Assembly: GCF_000377405.1 (NCBI RefSeq)
Contig: NZ_KB905024.1
Location: 124,001 to 188,000, forward strand
Direction of reading: 5' to 3'
Origin: Thioalkalivibrio sp. ALE31
GTDB taxonomy: Bacteria > Pseudomonadota > Gammaproteobacteria > Ectothiorhodospirales > Ectothiorhodospiraceae
Length of the DNA: 64,000 nucleotides
The translations under genes and the position numbers were made by a program. This document shows positions 55,281 through 64,000 of the stretch, piece after piece. The notes under the pieces are model-generated. The model was not told the origin of the DNA, did not search any database, and saw only the letters and a list, made by a program, of their open reading frames with translations. The first letter of the stretch is position 1; each line of letters starts with the position of its first letter.

Positions 55281-55434
55281 CAGCGCGGTAGAAAGCCGCC
55301 GGGCCGCCCCACCCGTCGGTGGCTCCGGCCGGCGGTTACTTGCTTCGTTCGCCCCGCGGCCGTTCAACGCAGCCTTTCCGCTTCGACGGCGGCGGTCCTC
55401 GCAAGGACGGGTGCGGATGAGCGCGCAGAACGGG

Positions 55435-55794
55435 CTACAGGAGCTCGGTGTCGTCGTGCGAGTACGCCGGCGAGCAGCTGCACAGGATATGCAGGGGCTC
55501 GGCGCCGGTGTTGCGGATGTTATGCGGCGTGCCGGGCGCGATGCAGACCGTGTCACCCACCGTCACCGGGAAGGTCGCCTCATCCAGGCGCATCTCGCCC
55601 TGGCCACGGGTGACGTGATAGAGCTCCTCGGTGCGCGCGTGGCGATGCAGGCGCGTGATCGCACCGGGCTCGACCACGGCCTCGGCCAGGCTCTGGGCGG
55701 CGTTGCCGTGCACATCGGGGTGCATCAGCTCGCGGATCTCGGAGCCGTCCTTGGTGTCATAGGCCGGGATGTCGGCGTAGCGCGTATGCATCAT
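55435..55794 (-). CDS. Cupin domain protein
   Basis: A 119-residue single-domain cupin. Motif 1, LHRHARTEELYHVTRGQGEM, supplies two His and a Glu for metal binding; motif 2, GDTVCIAPGTPHNIRNTG, supplies the third His. Such small cupins bind metals and act as isomerases, dioxygenases or sensors; which applies is unclear. The start is the tandem ATG at 55794, five bases after the gpmI stop, so it probably belongs to the gpmI transcript. Confidence 0.85.
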   Translation of the reverse strand: MMHTRYADIPAYDTKDGSEIRELMHPDVHGNAAQSLAEAVVEPGAITRLHRHARTEELYHVTRGQGEMRLDEATFPVTVGDTVCIAPGTPHNIRNTGAEPLHILCSCSPAYSHDDTELL

Positions 55795-55799
55795 CGGGC

Positions 55800-57350
55800 T
55801 CACGCGGACTCCGGCACTTCCTCGAGCAGCAGGCTCTGGCCACCCATCGCGGCGGGCTTGGGCACCCCCATCAGTTCCAGCACGGTCGGGGCGACATCGG
55901 CCAGGCCGCCGCCGGTGCGCAGGCGCCAGCGCTGGGAGTCGGTGATCATGCACATCACCGGGTAGATGGTGTGCTGGGTATGCGGGGCGCCGGTCACCGG
56001 GTCGACGTATTCGTCGCAGTTGCCGTGGTCGGCGGTCACGATCGCGGAGTATTCCAGCTCCCGCGCGGCGTCCAGGACCCGACCGACCTCCTGGTCCAGG
56101 GTCTGGACCGCCTGGATCAGCGCCTCGCGCTTGGCGGTGTGTCCGACCATGTCGCCGTTGGCGAAGTTGACCAGAATGAACCCGTAGCGCCCGCTCTGCA
56201 TCGCCTGGATGGTCTCGTCGGCCACCTCCTTGGCGCTCATCTCCGGCTGCTCGTCGTAGGTATCCACGGACGGCGAGGGGACCATCACCCGCTGCTCGCC
56301 GGCGTAGGGCTCTTCCTTGCCGCCGTTGAAGAAGAAGGTCACGTGGGCGTACTTCTCGGTCTCGGCGCAATGGAACTGAGGGATACCGGCGGAGGCGATG
56401 GTACTGCCCAGGGTGGTCGACGGGCGCTCCGGGGGGAAGGCAATCGGTGACAGGAAGCGCGGGTCGTACTCGGTCAGGCAGGTTTCCGCCACGGGGTGGA
56501 AGTCGCCGCGGTCGAAGCCGTCGAAGTCGTCCATGCCCAGGGCGGCGGTGAGCTGACGCGGGCGGTCGTTGCGGAAGTTGAACAGCACGCAGACCGCGTC
56601 CTCGCCCAGCGGGGCGCCGCCGTTGATGATGCGCGGATTGATGAATTCGTCGTCCTCGCCGGCCGCGTAGGCGGCCTCGATGGCCTCGCGGGCGGAACCG
56701 GCGGGCTCGCCCTCGGCATAGGCGATGGCACGGAAGGCCTTCTCGGTGCGCTTCCAGCGCTTGTCACGGTCCATTGCGTAATAGCGCCCGCAAACCGTGG
56801 CGATGGCGCCGCCGGCGTTGGCCAGTTCTTCCTCCAGCGGGTCGAGGTAGTTCAGCGCCGAGCGCGGGGCGGTGTCGCGGCCGTCGGTGATCATGTGCAC
56901 CATCGGCCGCGCGCCCTCGCGCTGGCAGATCTCGACCAGGGCGCGCAGATGGCGGATGTGCGAGTGCACGCCTCCATCGGAGACCAGGCCGATCAGGTGC
57001 AGGGGCAGGTTGTTGTTGGCGGCCGCCCGGGCGGCGCTGACCAGGGCGTCGTTCTCGTAGAAGCTGCCGTCGGCGATGGAGTCGTCGATGCGCACCAGGT
57101 CCTGGTTGATCACGGTCCCCGCGCCCAGCGTCAGGTGCCCCACCTCGGAGTTGCCCATCTGCCCATCCGGCAGCCCGACCGCGCGGCCACAGGCATCCAG
57201 CGTGGTGTGCGTATGGGTCGAGAGATACTCGTCGAGACGCGGGGTGTCGGCCTCGGCGTAGGCATTGTTCAGCTTGGAGGGGTTCACGCCGACTCCGTCC
57301 ATGACGATCAGCAGGACGGGGCGGCGGGGGGTGGAACGCGGATCGGCCAT
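55800..57350 (-). CDS. gpmI: Phosphoglycerate mutase, 2,3-bisphosphoglycerate-independent
   Basis: A 516-residue alkaline-phosphatase-fold enzyme interconverting 3- and 2-phosphoglycerate. Visible are the N-terminal LLIVMDGVGVNP with the metal Asp, the phosphoserine site MGNSEVGHLTLGAG, MITDGRDTAPRSAL, the VNFANGDMVGHTA metal motif and VTADHGNCDEY. Length is as usual for GpmI. It acts in glycolysis, gluconeogenesis and carbon fixation outflow. Confidence 0.97.
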   Translation of the reverse strand: MADPRSTPRRPVLLIVMDGVGVNPSKLNNAYAEADTPRLDEYLSTHTHTTLDACGRAVGLPDGQMGNSEVGHLTLGAGTVINQDLVRIDDSIADGSFYENDALVSAARAAANNNLPLHLIGLVSDGGVHSHIRHLRALVEICQREGARPMVHMITDGRDTAPRSALNYLDPLEEELANAGGAIATVCGRYYAMDRDKRWKRTEKAFRAIAYAEGEPAGSAREAIEAAYAAGEDDEFINPRIINGGAPLGEDAVCVLFNFRNDRPRQLTAALGMDDFDGFDRGDFHPVAETCLTEYDPRFLSPIAFPPERPSTTLGSTIASAGIPQFHCAETEKYAHVTFFFNGGKEEPYAGEQRVMVPSPSVDTYDEQPEMSAKEVADETIQAMQSGRYGFILVNFANGDMVGHTAKREALIQAVQTLDQEVGRVLDAARELEYSAIVTADHGNCDEYVDPVTGAPHTQHTIYPVMCMITDSQRWRLRTGGGLADVAPTVLELMGVPKPAAMGGQSLLLEEVPESA

Positions 57351-57452
57351 CGCGGGATCATTACCTGGGTCAATGGGTTACCCGGGTATTTTAGCAACTT
57401 CCGATGCTTGGCGGGGCGCCGGGCCGCACAAATCGCGGGCGCCCCGGCCGGT

Positions 57453-58640
57453 TCAGCGATCGCGCTGCGTGTCATCCGCCTCGGTTGAGGCGTCCCCGGG
57501 GTCCGAATCGGCGCCGGGCAGGGTGTCGTCGCCCGCCGTGCCGGACACCGCCGGTTGCTCTCCAGAGCCGGCGGGCGTGCCCCCGGAATCGCGGGCGGCC
57601 CGCTGGCGGCGTAGTTCAGCCTGCTCTTCCTCGATGCGGTCCAGCTCGGCATCCATTTCGTCATCGGTCAGCGGGGTGTACCCGGTGCGCGCGGCCGCCG
57701 TGGCACTTTCGCCCGCCCCGGCGGCGGTCCCGGTCGTCCCGGATGCCATCGCCGCCGAACTCGCCGCGGCCGTCTTGCGCGATCCGCCGCCGCTGCCGCC
57801 ACCCCGCGGCTTGCCACCGCCCGGGCCGTCATCATCCGGGCCGTCGTCGTCGCCCGTGTCCGCGTCACCGCCCGCGCCAGCGCGCCGTTCGGCCTTCTTG
57901 CGCTCCATGATCCGCGACAGGATCAGGCCGATCTCGAACAGCAGCCACATCGGCAGCGCCAGCAGGGTCTGCGAGATGATATCCGGCGGGGTGAGCACCA
58001 TCCCCACCAGGAACACCCCGACGATTACGTAGGGGCGCTTCTGCGCCAGCTTGGCCGGGGTGGTCGCCCCCATGGAGACGAGCAGGATGGTCGCCACCGG
58101 CACCTCGAAGGCAATGCCGAAGGCGATGAACAGCATGATGACGAACGACAGGTAGCGCGAGATGTCGGTCATCACCGACACGCCCTCGGGCGCGGTGGCG
58201 GTGAAGAACGCGAAGATCAGCGGGAACACCACGAAATAGGCGAATGCCATCCCGAGGTAGAACAGCATGGTGGACGAGGCCACCAGCGGCAGCGCCATGC
58301 TCTTTTCGTGGGCGTACAGGCCCGGGGCCACGAAGGACCAGACCTGGTACAGCAGGTACGGGATGCTGAGGACCACGGCCAGCAGCAGGGTCAGCTTGAA
58401 CGGGATCAGGAACGGCGCGGCCACGTCGATCGCGATCATGCTGGTGCCTTCCGGCAGGTGCTGCATCAGCGGGTCGGCCAGCCAGGTGTAGATCGGGTTG
58501 GCGAACGGGAACAGGATCAGGAACACCACCAGGATGGCGATGAACATCCTGAGAATGCGGTCCCGCAGCTCGATCAGATGCGTGAGCAGGGTCTCGGTGG
58601 CTTCCGGACTCGGCTCGACCCCCGGTTTGGTCTTGCTCAT
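57453..58640 (-). CDS. tatC: Sec-independent translocase subunit TatC with long C-terminal extension
   Basis: A 395-residue protein. Residues 1 to about 255 form the six-helix TatC core with LLTHLIELRDRILR at the N-terminus, YQVWSFVAPGLYAHEK and TPPDIISQTLLALPMWLLFEIGLI. Core TatC is normally about 250 residues; here 140 more follow as a Gly/Ala/Ser-rich and then acidic, low-complexity tail (GGGSGGGSRKTAA, EEEQAELRRQRAAR). TatC receives twin-arginine signal peptides. It overlaps tatB by 4 bp. Confidence 0.95.
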   Translation of the reverse strand: MSKTKPGVEPSPEATETLLTHLIELRDRILRMFIAILVVFLILFPFANPIYTWLADPLMQHLPEGTSMIAIDVAAPFLIPFKLTLLLAVVLSIPYLLYQVWSFVAPGLYAHEKSMALPLVASSTMLFYLGMAFAYFVVFPLIFAFFTATAPEGVSVMTDISRYLSFVIMLFIAFGIAFEVPVATILLVSMGATTPAKLAQKRPYVIVGVFLVGMVLTPPDIISQTLLALPMWLLFEIGLILSRIMERKKAERRAGAGGDADTGDDDGPDDDGPGGGKPRGGGSGGGSRKTAAASSAAMASGTTGTAAGAGESATAAARTGYTPLTDDEMDAELDRIEEEQAELRRQRAARDSGGTPAGSGEQPAVSGTAGDDTLPGADSDPGDASTEADDTQRDR

Positions 58641-59344
58641 GAGTGCTTGTCAGGGGTCTGGTCGTCGTGAGTGGTGTCGGTCGTCGAGTCCCGCGCAGGG
58701 CGCGAGCCCTCATCCGCGGGATCCGGGGTCCGGCGTTCGCGCACCGCCGGCTTCTTGCGCTCCGGACGCGGCCCGTCGGCCGCCCGTGCCTTCTGCTCGG
58801 CGGCCAGCGCCGGGTCGTCGGTCATCAGGTTGCCGTCCAGATCGCCCTGTGTGGGCACACGGCGCACCTCGGTCGGTTCGTCGGCTTCGGCGTCGGTATC
58901 CGGCGTTTCAGCGTCGCCACCGCGCACCGCCGCGTCGGGGCTGCGCATCGAGGGCTTGTCGCGCACCGCCGGCTTGGCCGGCTTCTTCTCGGCCAGCGCC
59001 TTCTGCTCGGAGTCCGAGAGGTGCTTGCCGGTCTTCGGCTGACCCTCGATGTCCTCCCGCAGACCGCGCTCGGTATCCTCGAACTCCTCGCGCAGGCTGG
59101 TCTCGGTCTCGTCCATCATGTTCTTGAGCTGGCGGATCTCGCGATCCTGGCTCTTCAGCATTTTGCGCAGCTCGTCGGTCTGCAGCTCCTGCTCGAAATC
59201 CGAACGCACGCTGTGGACGAAACGCCGGGTCTTGCCCACCCAGCGCCCGATCTCGCGCGCAAGCCCGGGCAGCCGCTCCGGCCCGACGACCAGCAGCGCC
59301 ACCAGCACGATGATGATGATTTCCCAGAAGCCGATATCGAACAT
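58637..59344 (-). CDS. tatB: Twin-arginine translocase subunit TatB, extended
   Basis: A 235-residue protein with the TatB N-terminus MFDIGFWEIIIIVLVALLVVGPERLPGLAREIGRWVG, one membrane helix and an amphipathic helix. A charged Glu/Lys/Arg/Asp-rich, probably disordered tail of about 170 residues follows. Typical TatB is 140-170 residues. It pairs with TatC in signal recognition. Stop and tatC start overlap (ATGA). Confidence 0.93.
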   Translation of the reverse strand: MFDIGFWEIIIIVLVALLVVGPERLPGLAREIGRWVGKTRRFVHSVRSDFEQELQTDELRKMLKSQDREIRQLKNMMDETETSLREEFEDTERGLREDIEGQPKTGKHLSDSEQKALAEKKPAKPAVRDKPSMRSPDAAVRGGDAETPDTDAEADEPTEVRRVPTQGDLDGNLMTDDPALAAEQKARAADGPRPERKKPAVRERRTPDPADEGSRPARDSTTDTTHDDQTPDKHS

Positions 59345-59388
59345 GGACTACCGCCGTTCGAGCCGGGCCACCGCGCCGGGCGCGAGGC

Positions 59389-59679
59389 TCAGGACTTCTT
59401 GTCCGATTGCGAGGCGTCGGAATCCTTTTCGCTGCTCTTTTTGACCTCGGCGTCGACCACGCGACCCTTGTCGTCGGTCTGGTCCTCGACCTCGCGCGTC
59501 TCGCCGTCTTCGCCTTCCTTCTTCTCTTCGGCGTCGGGGTCCTTGACCGCCTGGCGGAAGTTCTTCATCGCCGAACCGATATCCCCCCCCATGTTGCGCA
59601 GCTTCTTGGTGCCGAACAGCAGCACGACGATGAGCAGGATAATGAGGAGCTGCCAAATACTGATACCACCGATACCCAT
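59389..59679 (-). CDS. tatA: Twin-arginine translocase pore subunit TatA
   Basis: A 96-residue protein with the TatA N-terminus [42 protein letters not shown]: one membrane helix, then an amphipathic helix, then an acidic tail. TatA oligomers form the transport path. It is first in tatABC and lies downstream of the his genes. Confidence 0.95.
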   Translation of the reverse strand: MGIGGISIWQLLIILLIVVLLFGTKKLRNMGGDIGSAMKNFRQAVKDPDAEEKKEGEDGETREVEDQTDDKGRVVDAEVKKSSEKDSDASQSDKKS

Positions 59680-59877
59680 GGATTCTGTCTCCGGTAAAAC
59701 AACTTTTGGGTAGCCTGAACGGCGCCAGGCCCATAATCAACTGTGCGGCACGCCGGGTCATGTACATGCTCGCGCCCGGATTGCTCTGGCGCGTGGACCC
59801 GACACGATGACCGCAGTGTAGCCGAGCAACATGAACGAACGCTTTACCGGAGCCAGTCAAAGGCCGCCGGGAGATCA

Positions 59878-60246
59878 TCAGTGATCGGAGCGACGTCCAC
59901 TCGTTTCGCGCGCGGCCTTCTCCGCGACACCCGACAGGCCGAAACGTCGCGCCAGTTCGTCGAGGACATCGTCCGGGTGCCGGCCGCGCGCCGCGAGCAC
60001 CACCAGGGCATGAAACCACAGGTCGGCCATTTCCGACACCAGGGCGTCGGTATCGTTGTTCTTCGCGGCGATCAGGGTCTCCGCCGATTCCTCGCCCAGT
60101 TTCTTCAGCATCTCGTCCAGGCCGCGCGCGTGGAGCTTGGCCACATAGGACTGCTCCGGATCGGCCTGACGGCGCTGCTCGATGACCTCGGCCAGTGCGG
60201 CGAGCACCTCGGCGCCGGCGGGATGGTTGGGCGCGGACTCGGTCAT
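59878..60246 (-). CDS. hisE: Phosphoribosyl-ATP pyrophosphatase
   Basis: A 122-residue MazG-fold enzyme for the second step of histidine synthesis. Conserved are [31 protein letters not shown] and [17 protein letters not shown], with metal-binding Glu/Asp residues. It overlaps hisF by 4 bp. The usual hisI between hisF and hisE is missing, and the protein is not fused to HisI. Confidence 0.95.
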   Translation of the reverse strand: MTESAPNHPAGAEVLAALAEVIEQRRQADPEQSYVAKLHARGLDEMLKKLGEESAETLIAAKNNDTDALVSEMADLWFHALVVLAARGRHPDDVLDELARRFGLSGVAEKAARETSGRRSDH

Positions 60247-61037
60247 TGCGTGGCCACCTCGGCATCGTTCGGTCGCACCGGCACACCGGCCGCCGCCATC
60301 GCGTCCTTGGCCTCGCCCACGGTGTGCTGGCCGAAATGAAAGATACTGGCCGCCAGCACCGCGTCGGCATGGCCCTCGGTCACGCCCTCCACCAGGTGCT
60401 GGAGCTCACCGACGCCGCCGGAGGCGATGACCGGGATACCCACCGCGTCGCTGACCGCGCGGGTCAGGGCCAGATCGAAGCCGATGCGGGTACCGTCGCG
60501 GTCCATGCTGGTCAGCAGGATCTCGCCGGCCCCCAGGGCCTCCATGCGCTGCGCCCATTCGACTACGTCCAGCCCGGTCTCGCGGCGCCCTCCGTGGGTA
60601 AAGACCTCCCAGCGCGGTGGTTCATTCCCCGTGCTGACCTGCTTGGCGTCGATCGCGACCACGATGCACTGGCTGCCGACCCAGTCGGCGGCCTCGCGCA
60701 CCAGCTCCGGGCGGTGCACCGCGGCGGTATTGATGGAGACCTTGTCGGCCCCGGCGTTCAGCAGGCGGCGGATGTCCTCGACCGCGCGCACGCCGCCCCC
60801 GACCGTCAGCGGGATGAAGACCTCGCGCGCGACCGCCTCGACCACGTGCAGGATGGTCTCGCGGTCGTCGCTGGAGGCGGTGATGTCGAGGAAGGTGATC
60901 TCGTCCGCGCCCTGCGCGTTGTAACGCCGGGCAATCTCCACCGGGTCCCCGGCATCGCGGATGCCGACGAAGTTGACGCCCTTGACCACGCGGCCGGCGT
61001 CGACATCCAGGCAGGGGATGATGCGCTTGGCGAGCAT
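60243..61037 (-). CDS. hisF: Imidazole glycerol phosphate synthase subunit HisF
   Basis: A 264-residue TIM-barrel cyclase. Catalytic Asp residues are in [18 protein letters not shown] (Asp11) and [15 protein letters not shown] (Asp130-type); [13 protein letters not shown] forms a phosphate site. It uses ammonia channelled from HisH. It begins one base after the hisA stop and overlaps hisE. Confidence 0.97.
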   Translation of the reverse strand: MLAKRIIPCLDVDAGRVVKGVNFVGIRDAGDPVEIARRYNAQGADEITFLDITASSDDRETILHVVEAVAREVFIPLTVGGGVRAVEDIRRLLNAGADKVSINTAAVHRPELVREAADWVGSQCIVVAIDAKQVSTGNEPPRWEVFTHGGRRETGLDVVEWAQRMEALGAGEILLTSMDRDGTRIGFDLALTRAVSDAVGIPVIASGGVGELQHLVEGVTEGHADAVLAASIFHFGQHTVGEAKDAMAAAGVPVRPNDAEVATQ

Positions 61038-61038
61038 C

Positions 61039-61767
61039 TCAGCTCCCGGCGGCCGCGCGGGCCTCCTCCAGGGTGAAGGCGCCCTCGTACAGGGCCCGGC
61101 CGACGATCGCGCCGGTGATGCCGTCTTCCTCGCGCGCCGCCAGATTGCGGATGTCGTCCAGTGAACTGATACCGCCGGAGGCGATCACCGGCACGCGCAC
61201 GTTGCTCGCCAGGCGTGCGGTGGCCTCCACGTTGGGGCCCTTCATCATCCCGTCGCGGGCGATGTCGGTGTAGACGAAGGCCACCACGCCGTCGGCCTCG
61301 AAGTGCTGGGCCAGGTCGATCACGTCGTGGTGCGAGAGCTTGGACCAGCCATCCACCGCGAGCTTGCCGTCCTTGGCGTCCAGCCCGACGATGATGCGGC
61401 CGGGAAACTCCAGGCACAGGTCGTTCACGAAGTGCGGGGCGCTGACCGCGCGGGTGCCGATGATCACGAACTCGACCCCGGCATCGAGGTAGGCCTGTAC
61501 CGTGTCCTCGTCGCGCACCCCGCCGCCGATCTGGATCGGCAGGTCGGGGAAGGCCTTCGCGATGGCGTGCACCGCCTGGGCATTGCGCGGCTGGCCGGCG
61601 AAGGCGCCGTCCAGGTCCACGATGTGCAGGCGTTCGGCCCCGGCGTCCACCCAGCGCTTCGCCATCTCCACCGGGTCCTCGCCGAACACGGTGGAATCGT
61701 CCATGTTCCCCTGGCGCAGGCGAACGCACTTGCCTTCCTTCAGATCGATTGCGGGGATGACCAGCAT
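61039..61767 (-). CDS. hisA: ProFAR isomerase HisA
   Basis: A 242-residue TIM-barrel isomerase of histidine synthesis with catalytic Asp in [15 protein letters not shown] (Asp8) and [16 protein letters not shown]. The ATG at 61767 is the family start (MLVIPAIDL); the longer in-frame extension is rejected. It lies between hisH and hisF. Confidence 0.97.
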   Translation of the reverse strand: MLVIPAIDLKEGKCVRLRQGNMDDSTVFGEDPVEMAKRWVDAGAERLHIVDLDGAFAGQPRNAQAVHAIAKAFPDLPIQIGGGVRDEDTVQAYLDAGVEFVIIGTRAVSAPHFVNDLCLEFPGRIIVGLDAKDGKLAVDGWSKLSHHDVIDLAQHFEADGVVAFVYTDIARDGMMKGPNVEATARLASNVRVPVIASGGISSLDDIRNLAAREEDGITGAIVGRALYEGAFTLEEARAAAGS

Positions 61768-61777
61768 CTTCGACTCC

Positions 61778-62434
61778 TCACGACGCCCTGGGACCGTCTC
61801 CGTCCCAGCGCAGAAAGTTGTGCAGCAGGCGCAGCCCGCAGGCGGCGCTCTTCTCCGGATGGCACTGCATGGTGAACAACGAGCCCCGTGCCAGTGCCGA
61901 GGCAAAGGTCTCGCCATAATCGGTGCGCCCGGCCACATCCGCCTCGCGCTCGGGCTGCACCCGGTAGCTGTGGACAAAGTAGAACCAGGGGGTCTCGGGC
62001 AGACCGTGCCACAGGGGGTGCTCGCGCGCCGGCAGCACGCGGTTCCACCCCATGTGGGGGATCTTCAAGCGGCGGCCATCCGCACCCTCCATCGCAGGGA
62101 AGCGCGCCACCCGGCCCGGCAGGATACCGAGCAGGTCGACGCCGCCGCTCTCCTCGCTGGCGTCCATCAGGATCTGCTGGCCCAGGCACAGTCCGAGGAA
62201 GGGCCGGTCCGCCGCCAGCTCGGGCAGCAGCCGGTCGAGCCCGCGCCGGGCCAGCGCCTGCATGGCATCCCCCGCCGCACCCTGGCCAGGGAACACCAGG
62301 CGGTCCGCCTCGCGCAGGGTCTCGGGGTCGTCCGTGAGCAGCACGCGCTGGTCGGCCGCGGCCTCGTGCTCCAGCGCACGTACGACCGAGTGCAGATTGC
62401 CCATGCCGTAATCGATGACGGCAACAGTTTCCAT
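61778..62434 (-). CDS. hisH: Imidazole glycerol phosphate synthase glutaminase HisH
   Basis: A 218-residue class I glutamine amidotransferase. Nucleophile Cys is in [14 protein letters not shown] (near 87), and His and Glu of the triad are in [13 protein letters not shown]. It feeds ammonia to HisF. It lies 10 bp from hisA and 23 bp after hisB. Confidence 0.96.
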   Translation of the reverse strand: METVAVIDYGMGNLHSVVRALEHEAAADQRVLLTDDPETLREADRLVFPGQGAAGDAMQALARRGLDRLLPELAADRPFLGLCLGQQILMDASEESGGVDLLGILPGRVARFPAMEGADGRRLKIPHMGWNRVLPAREHPLWHGLPETPWFYFVHSYRVQPEREADVAGRTDYGETFASALARGSLFTMQCHPEKSAACGLRLLHNFLRWDGDGPRAS

Positions 62435-62457
62435 GGCCGGGTCTCGTCCCTTGTCCG

Positions 62458-63051
62458 TTACAGGGTTCCCTTGGTGGACGGCATCATGCCCGCCGAGCGC
62501 GGATCCATTTCCGCCGCCACGCGCAGGGCACGTCCGAAGGCCTTGAAGATGGTCTCGGCGACATGGTGGGCATTGTCGCCGCGCAGGCAGTCGATATGCA
62601 GGGTCATCCAGCCGTGGTTGACCAGGCCCTGGAAGAATTCGTGGAACAGGTCGACGTCGAACTCGCCGATGTGCGAACGACGGAAATCGGCGTGCATCTC
62701 CAGCCCCGGGCGCCCGGAGAAGTCGATCACCACGCGCGACAGGGCCTCGTCCAGCGGGACGTAGGCATGGCCGTAGCGGCGGATGCCCTTCTTGTCGCCC
62801 AGCGCCTTTGCCAGCGCCTGCCCCAGGGTGATGCCGATGTCCTCCACCGTGTGGTGGGCATCGATATGCAGATCGCCCTCGGCGCGCACGTCGAGATCGA
62901 CCAGGCCGTGGCGGGCAACCTGATCCAGCATGTGATCGAGGAACGGGATGCCTGTCTCGAGGTGGCTCTGCCCGGTGCCGTCGAGGTTGAGCTCGATGGC
63001 GATGCGGGTCTCCAGGGTGTCGCGGCGGACGGATGCGGTGCGTTCAGTCAT
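62458..63051 (-). CDS. hisB: Imidazoleglycerol-phosphate dehydratase
   Basis: A 197-residue monofunctional dehydratase, without the phosphatase domain fused in E. coli HisB. The two metal-binding repeats [12 protein letters not shown] and [15 protein letters not shown] are seen, as is [16 protein letters not shown]. The ATG at 63051 gives the usual N-terminus. It heads hisBHAFE. Confidence 0.97.
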   Translation of the reverse strand: MTERTASVRRDTLETRIAIELNLDGTGQSHLETGIPFLDHMLDQVARHGLVDLDVRAEGDLHIDAHHTVEDIGITLGQALAKALGDKKGIRRYGHAYVPLDEALSRVVIDFSGRPGLEMHADFRRSHIGEFDVDLFHEFFQGLVNHGWMTLHIDCLRGDNAHHVAETIFKAFGRALRVAAEMDPRSAGMMPSTKGTL

Positions 63052-63119
63052 GTTCCGGTTCAGGCACGATAAAACGCCAGTGTAGCAAGGCTGGCCCGCG
63101 CCCGGTATGACTGCGGGAC

Positions 63120-63500
63120 TTATCCGCGCGACCCCAGCTTCGGGCCGACCAGCAAGGCCTCGGGAACAGCCTCCTGGATGGCGCAGGGCAGTTCGCTGCA
63201 GATCCCCGGCCGCGCGCTCAGCGAGACCCACAGCGTGTTCAGCTTCAGGTTCAGCTCGACGAACGCGATATCGGCCCCGTAGCCATGGAGGACCCGCTCG
63301 ATGGCCAGCGCCCGGGCGTGGATCTCGGCGCGCGGGCGCTGGCGCAGACCGGGGATCAGCATCATGAAGTCCGCCAGCCGACGGCCTTCGGCGTCGCGCC
63401 GCGGCAGGCGCTGCCACAGGGGCTGGTGGGGTTCGAGGAGCAGGGCCGGGCGCAGCGCGGGTTCAGCATCCGGGTTTCGCGGCGGGGAATGGGGTGGCAT
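63120..63500 (-). CDS. Conserved-looking protein of unknown function upstream of hisB
   Basis: A 126-residue soluble protein. After a Pro-rich start ([11 protein letters not shown]), the core reads [55 protein letters not shown] with alternating helices and strands. I recognise no family. The start at 63500 is chosen over one 25 codons earlier, which runs into the soxZ terminator. It may be cotranscribed with hisB, 68 bp away. Confidence 0.6.
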   Translation of the reverse strand: MPPHSPPRNPDAEPALRPALLLEPHQPLWQRLPRRDAEGRRLADFMMLIPGLRQRPRAEIHARALAIERVLHGYGADIAFVELNLKLNTLWVSLSARPGICSELPCAIQEAVPEALLVGPKLGSRG

Positions 63501-63573
63501 GGCTCGTCGCTCGGCATGGGCCTGTCTGGAGTGTAGGCCAGAAAGGCCAGGGTGCGACGGGCCCAACCCGGTC

Positions 63574-63604
63574 ACAAAAAAAGCCGGGGCAAGCCCCGGC
63601 TTTG
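63574..63604 (-). terminator. Rho-independent terminator after soxZ
   Basis: AAAGCCGGGG (63581-63590) pairs with CCCCGGCTTT (63595-63604) over a four-base loop. On the minus strand the stem is followed by a run of T residues. It ends the soxYZ transcript 25 bp after the soxZ stop. Confidence 0.92.
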
Positions 63605-63628
63605 ATTCAAGAGCATGAATGCTCCTGA

Positions 63629-63913
63629 TTACCGCACTTCGACCTCGGTCGAGTCGGATTCACCCTTGTTGTCCGTCCAGGAGATGGACACGGTGTCACC
63701 GGAAGAACCGTCCAGCTCAACCTGCAGGAACGGGTTGCGGGAAACGGTGTAGTTCCAGTTGGCGGTGATGGCGGTGGTGCCGTTACGCGCAATTTCCACA
63801 GTCTCGATGAAGTGCGGGCCACCGTCGTCGTCGGGGACCAGCATGTCGTGGCTCATCAGCGCACGGATATTGATAACGCCGTTGCTTTCCTGGGCGCGAA
63901 CTCGAATAGACAT
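63629..63913 (-). CDS. soxZ: Thiosulfate oxidation carrier subunit SoxZ
   Basis: A 94-residue periplasmic immunoglobulin-like protein that forms the SoxYZ carrier heterodimer for sulfur intermediates in thiosulfate oxidation. Features are SIRVRAQESNGVINIRALMSHDM at the N-terminus, HFIETVEIARNG and the terminal strands VSISWTDNKGESDSTEVEVR. There is no signal peptide of its own; SoxZ is exported with SoxY. GGAGG precedes the ATG. It lies 46 bp after soxY. Confidence 0.95.
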   Translation of the reverse strand: MSIRVRAQESNGVINIRALMSHDMLVPDDDGGPHFIETVEIARNGTTAITANWNYTVSRNPFLQVELDGSSGDTVSISWTDNKGESDSTEVEVR

Positions 63914-63959
63914 ATCTTAAACCTCCAGTAGTGTTCGGATCAGCGGTTCGGGGTCGGCG

Positions 63960-64000
63960 TTAGCCGCCGCAGCCACCAACCGTGACCTTCACTTCTTGAA
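63960..64000 (-). CDS. soxY: SoxY, C-terminal end only (cut by window edge)
   Basis: The last 12 codons before a TAA stop read QEVKVTVGGCGG. The terminal GGCGG carries the Cys to which sulfur substrates are covalently bound during thiosulfate oxidation and is diagnostic of SoxY. The rest lies beyond the window. Confidence 0.93.
   Translation of the reverse strand, partial: QEVKVTVGGCGG

Overview
The window is high-GC DNA (roughly two thirds G+C by eye) from a gammaproteobacterium. A soxYZ pair at the right edge, a phosphoribulokinase beside an SLC13-type anion transporter, and gene orders such as rhlB/trxA-rho, asmA-mutY-yggX and pyrE/exodeoxyribonuclease III point to an autotrophic sulfur oxidiser of the Ectothiorhodospiraceae, most likely Thioalkalivibrio or a close relative. 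That assignment is inference from gene content, not from a search.

Left end (1-7653). A toxin-antitoxin pair sits under a 34-bp palindromic operator. It is followed by a compact 6.8-kb integrated element (820-7626) lodged in the 3' half of a tRNA-Phe gene. The element is bounded by a 52-bp exact direct repeat and carries 11-bp-phased repeats near both ends. It encodes a tyrosine integrase, an AlpA-like small DNA-binding protein, a primase-helicase of RepA type, a terminase-small-subunit-like protein and several small unknown proteins. An 11-bp iteron array overlaps the end of the primase-helicase gene. There are no capsid or tail genes. This set resembles a phage-inducible chromosomal island (phage satellite).

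Centre-left (7755-30656). Mostly core genes: yggX, mutY, asmA and the divergent moaC / moaD-moaE; a protein-quality block (HtrA protease, CbpA, Hsp20 with a sigma-32-like promoter); yicC / rph-rdgB-hemW-CPXCG protein-rof; rho-trxA facing rhlB; tRNA-Thr(CGT), a Fur-like regulator and tRNA-Gly(CCC); thiS-thiG-trmB; a tandem universal stress protein; and the transporter-prkB pair. Several intergenic spaces hold REP-like palindromes, and one has a 38-bp near-perfect inverted repeat directly after rho.

Centre (30714-42734). An unknown protein coupled to a FIST sensor, aldo/keto reductase, TatD, TcdA, an unknown protein with PlsC, glyQ-glyS, a cation efflux protein, and glnA with two NtrC sites and a sigma-54 promoter.

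The most unusual chromosomal block (42786-52167) is a tightly overlapping minus-strand set with a divergent porin. In transcription order it reads: MarR regulator, secreted or anchored small protein, M20 carbamoylase-type hydrolase, isochorismatase-type hydrolase, sodium:solute symporter, 40-residue membrane peptide, an aspartate-carbamoyltransferase homologue lacking the aspartate-binding residues, and asparagine synthetase. I read it as an uncharacterised uptake and nitrogen-salvage pathway for a carbamoylated (ureido) compound.

Right end (52270-64000). AmpG, exodeoxyribonuclease III / pyrE, a cupin, gpmI, tatABC, hisBHAFE (without hisI), an unknown protein, soxZ and the last codons of soxY.
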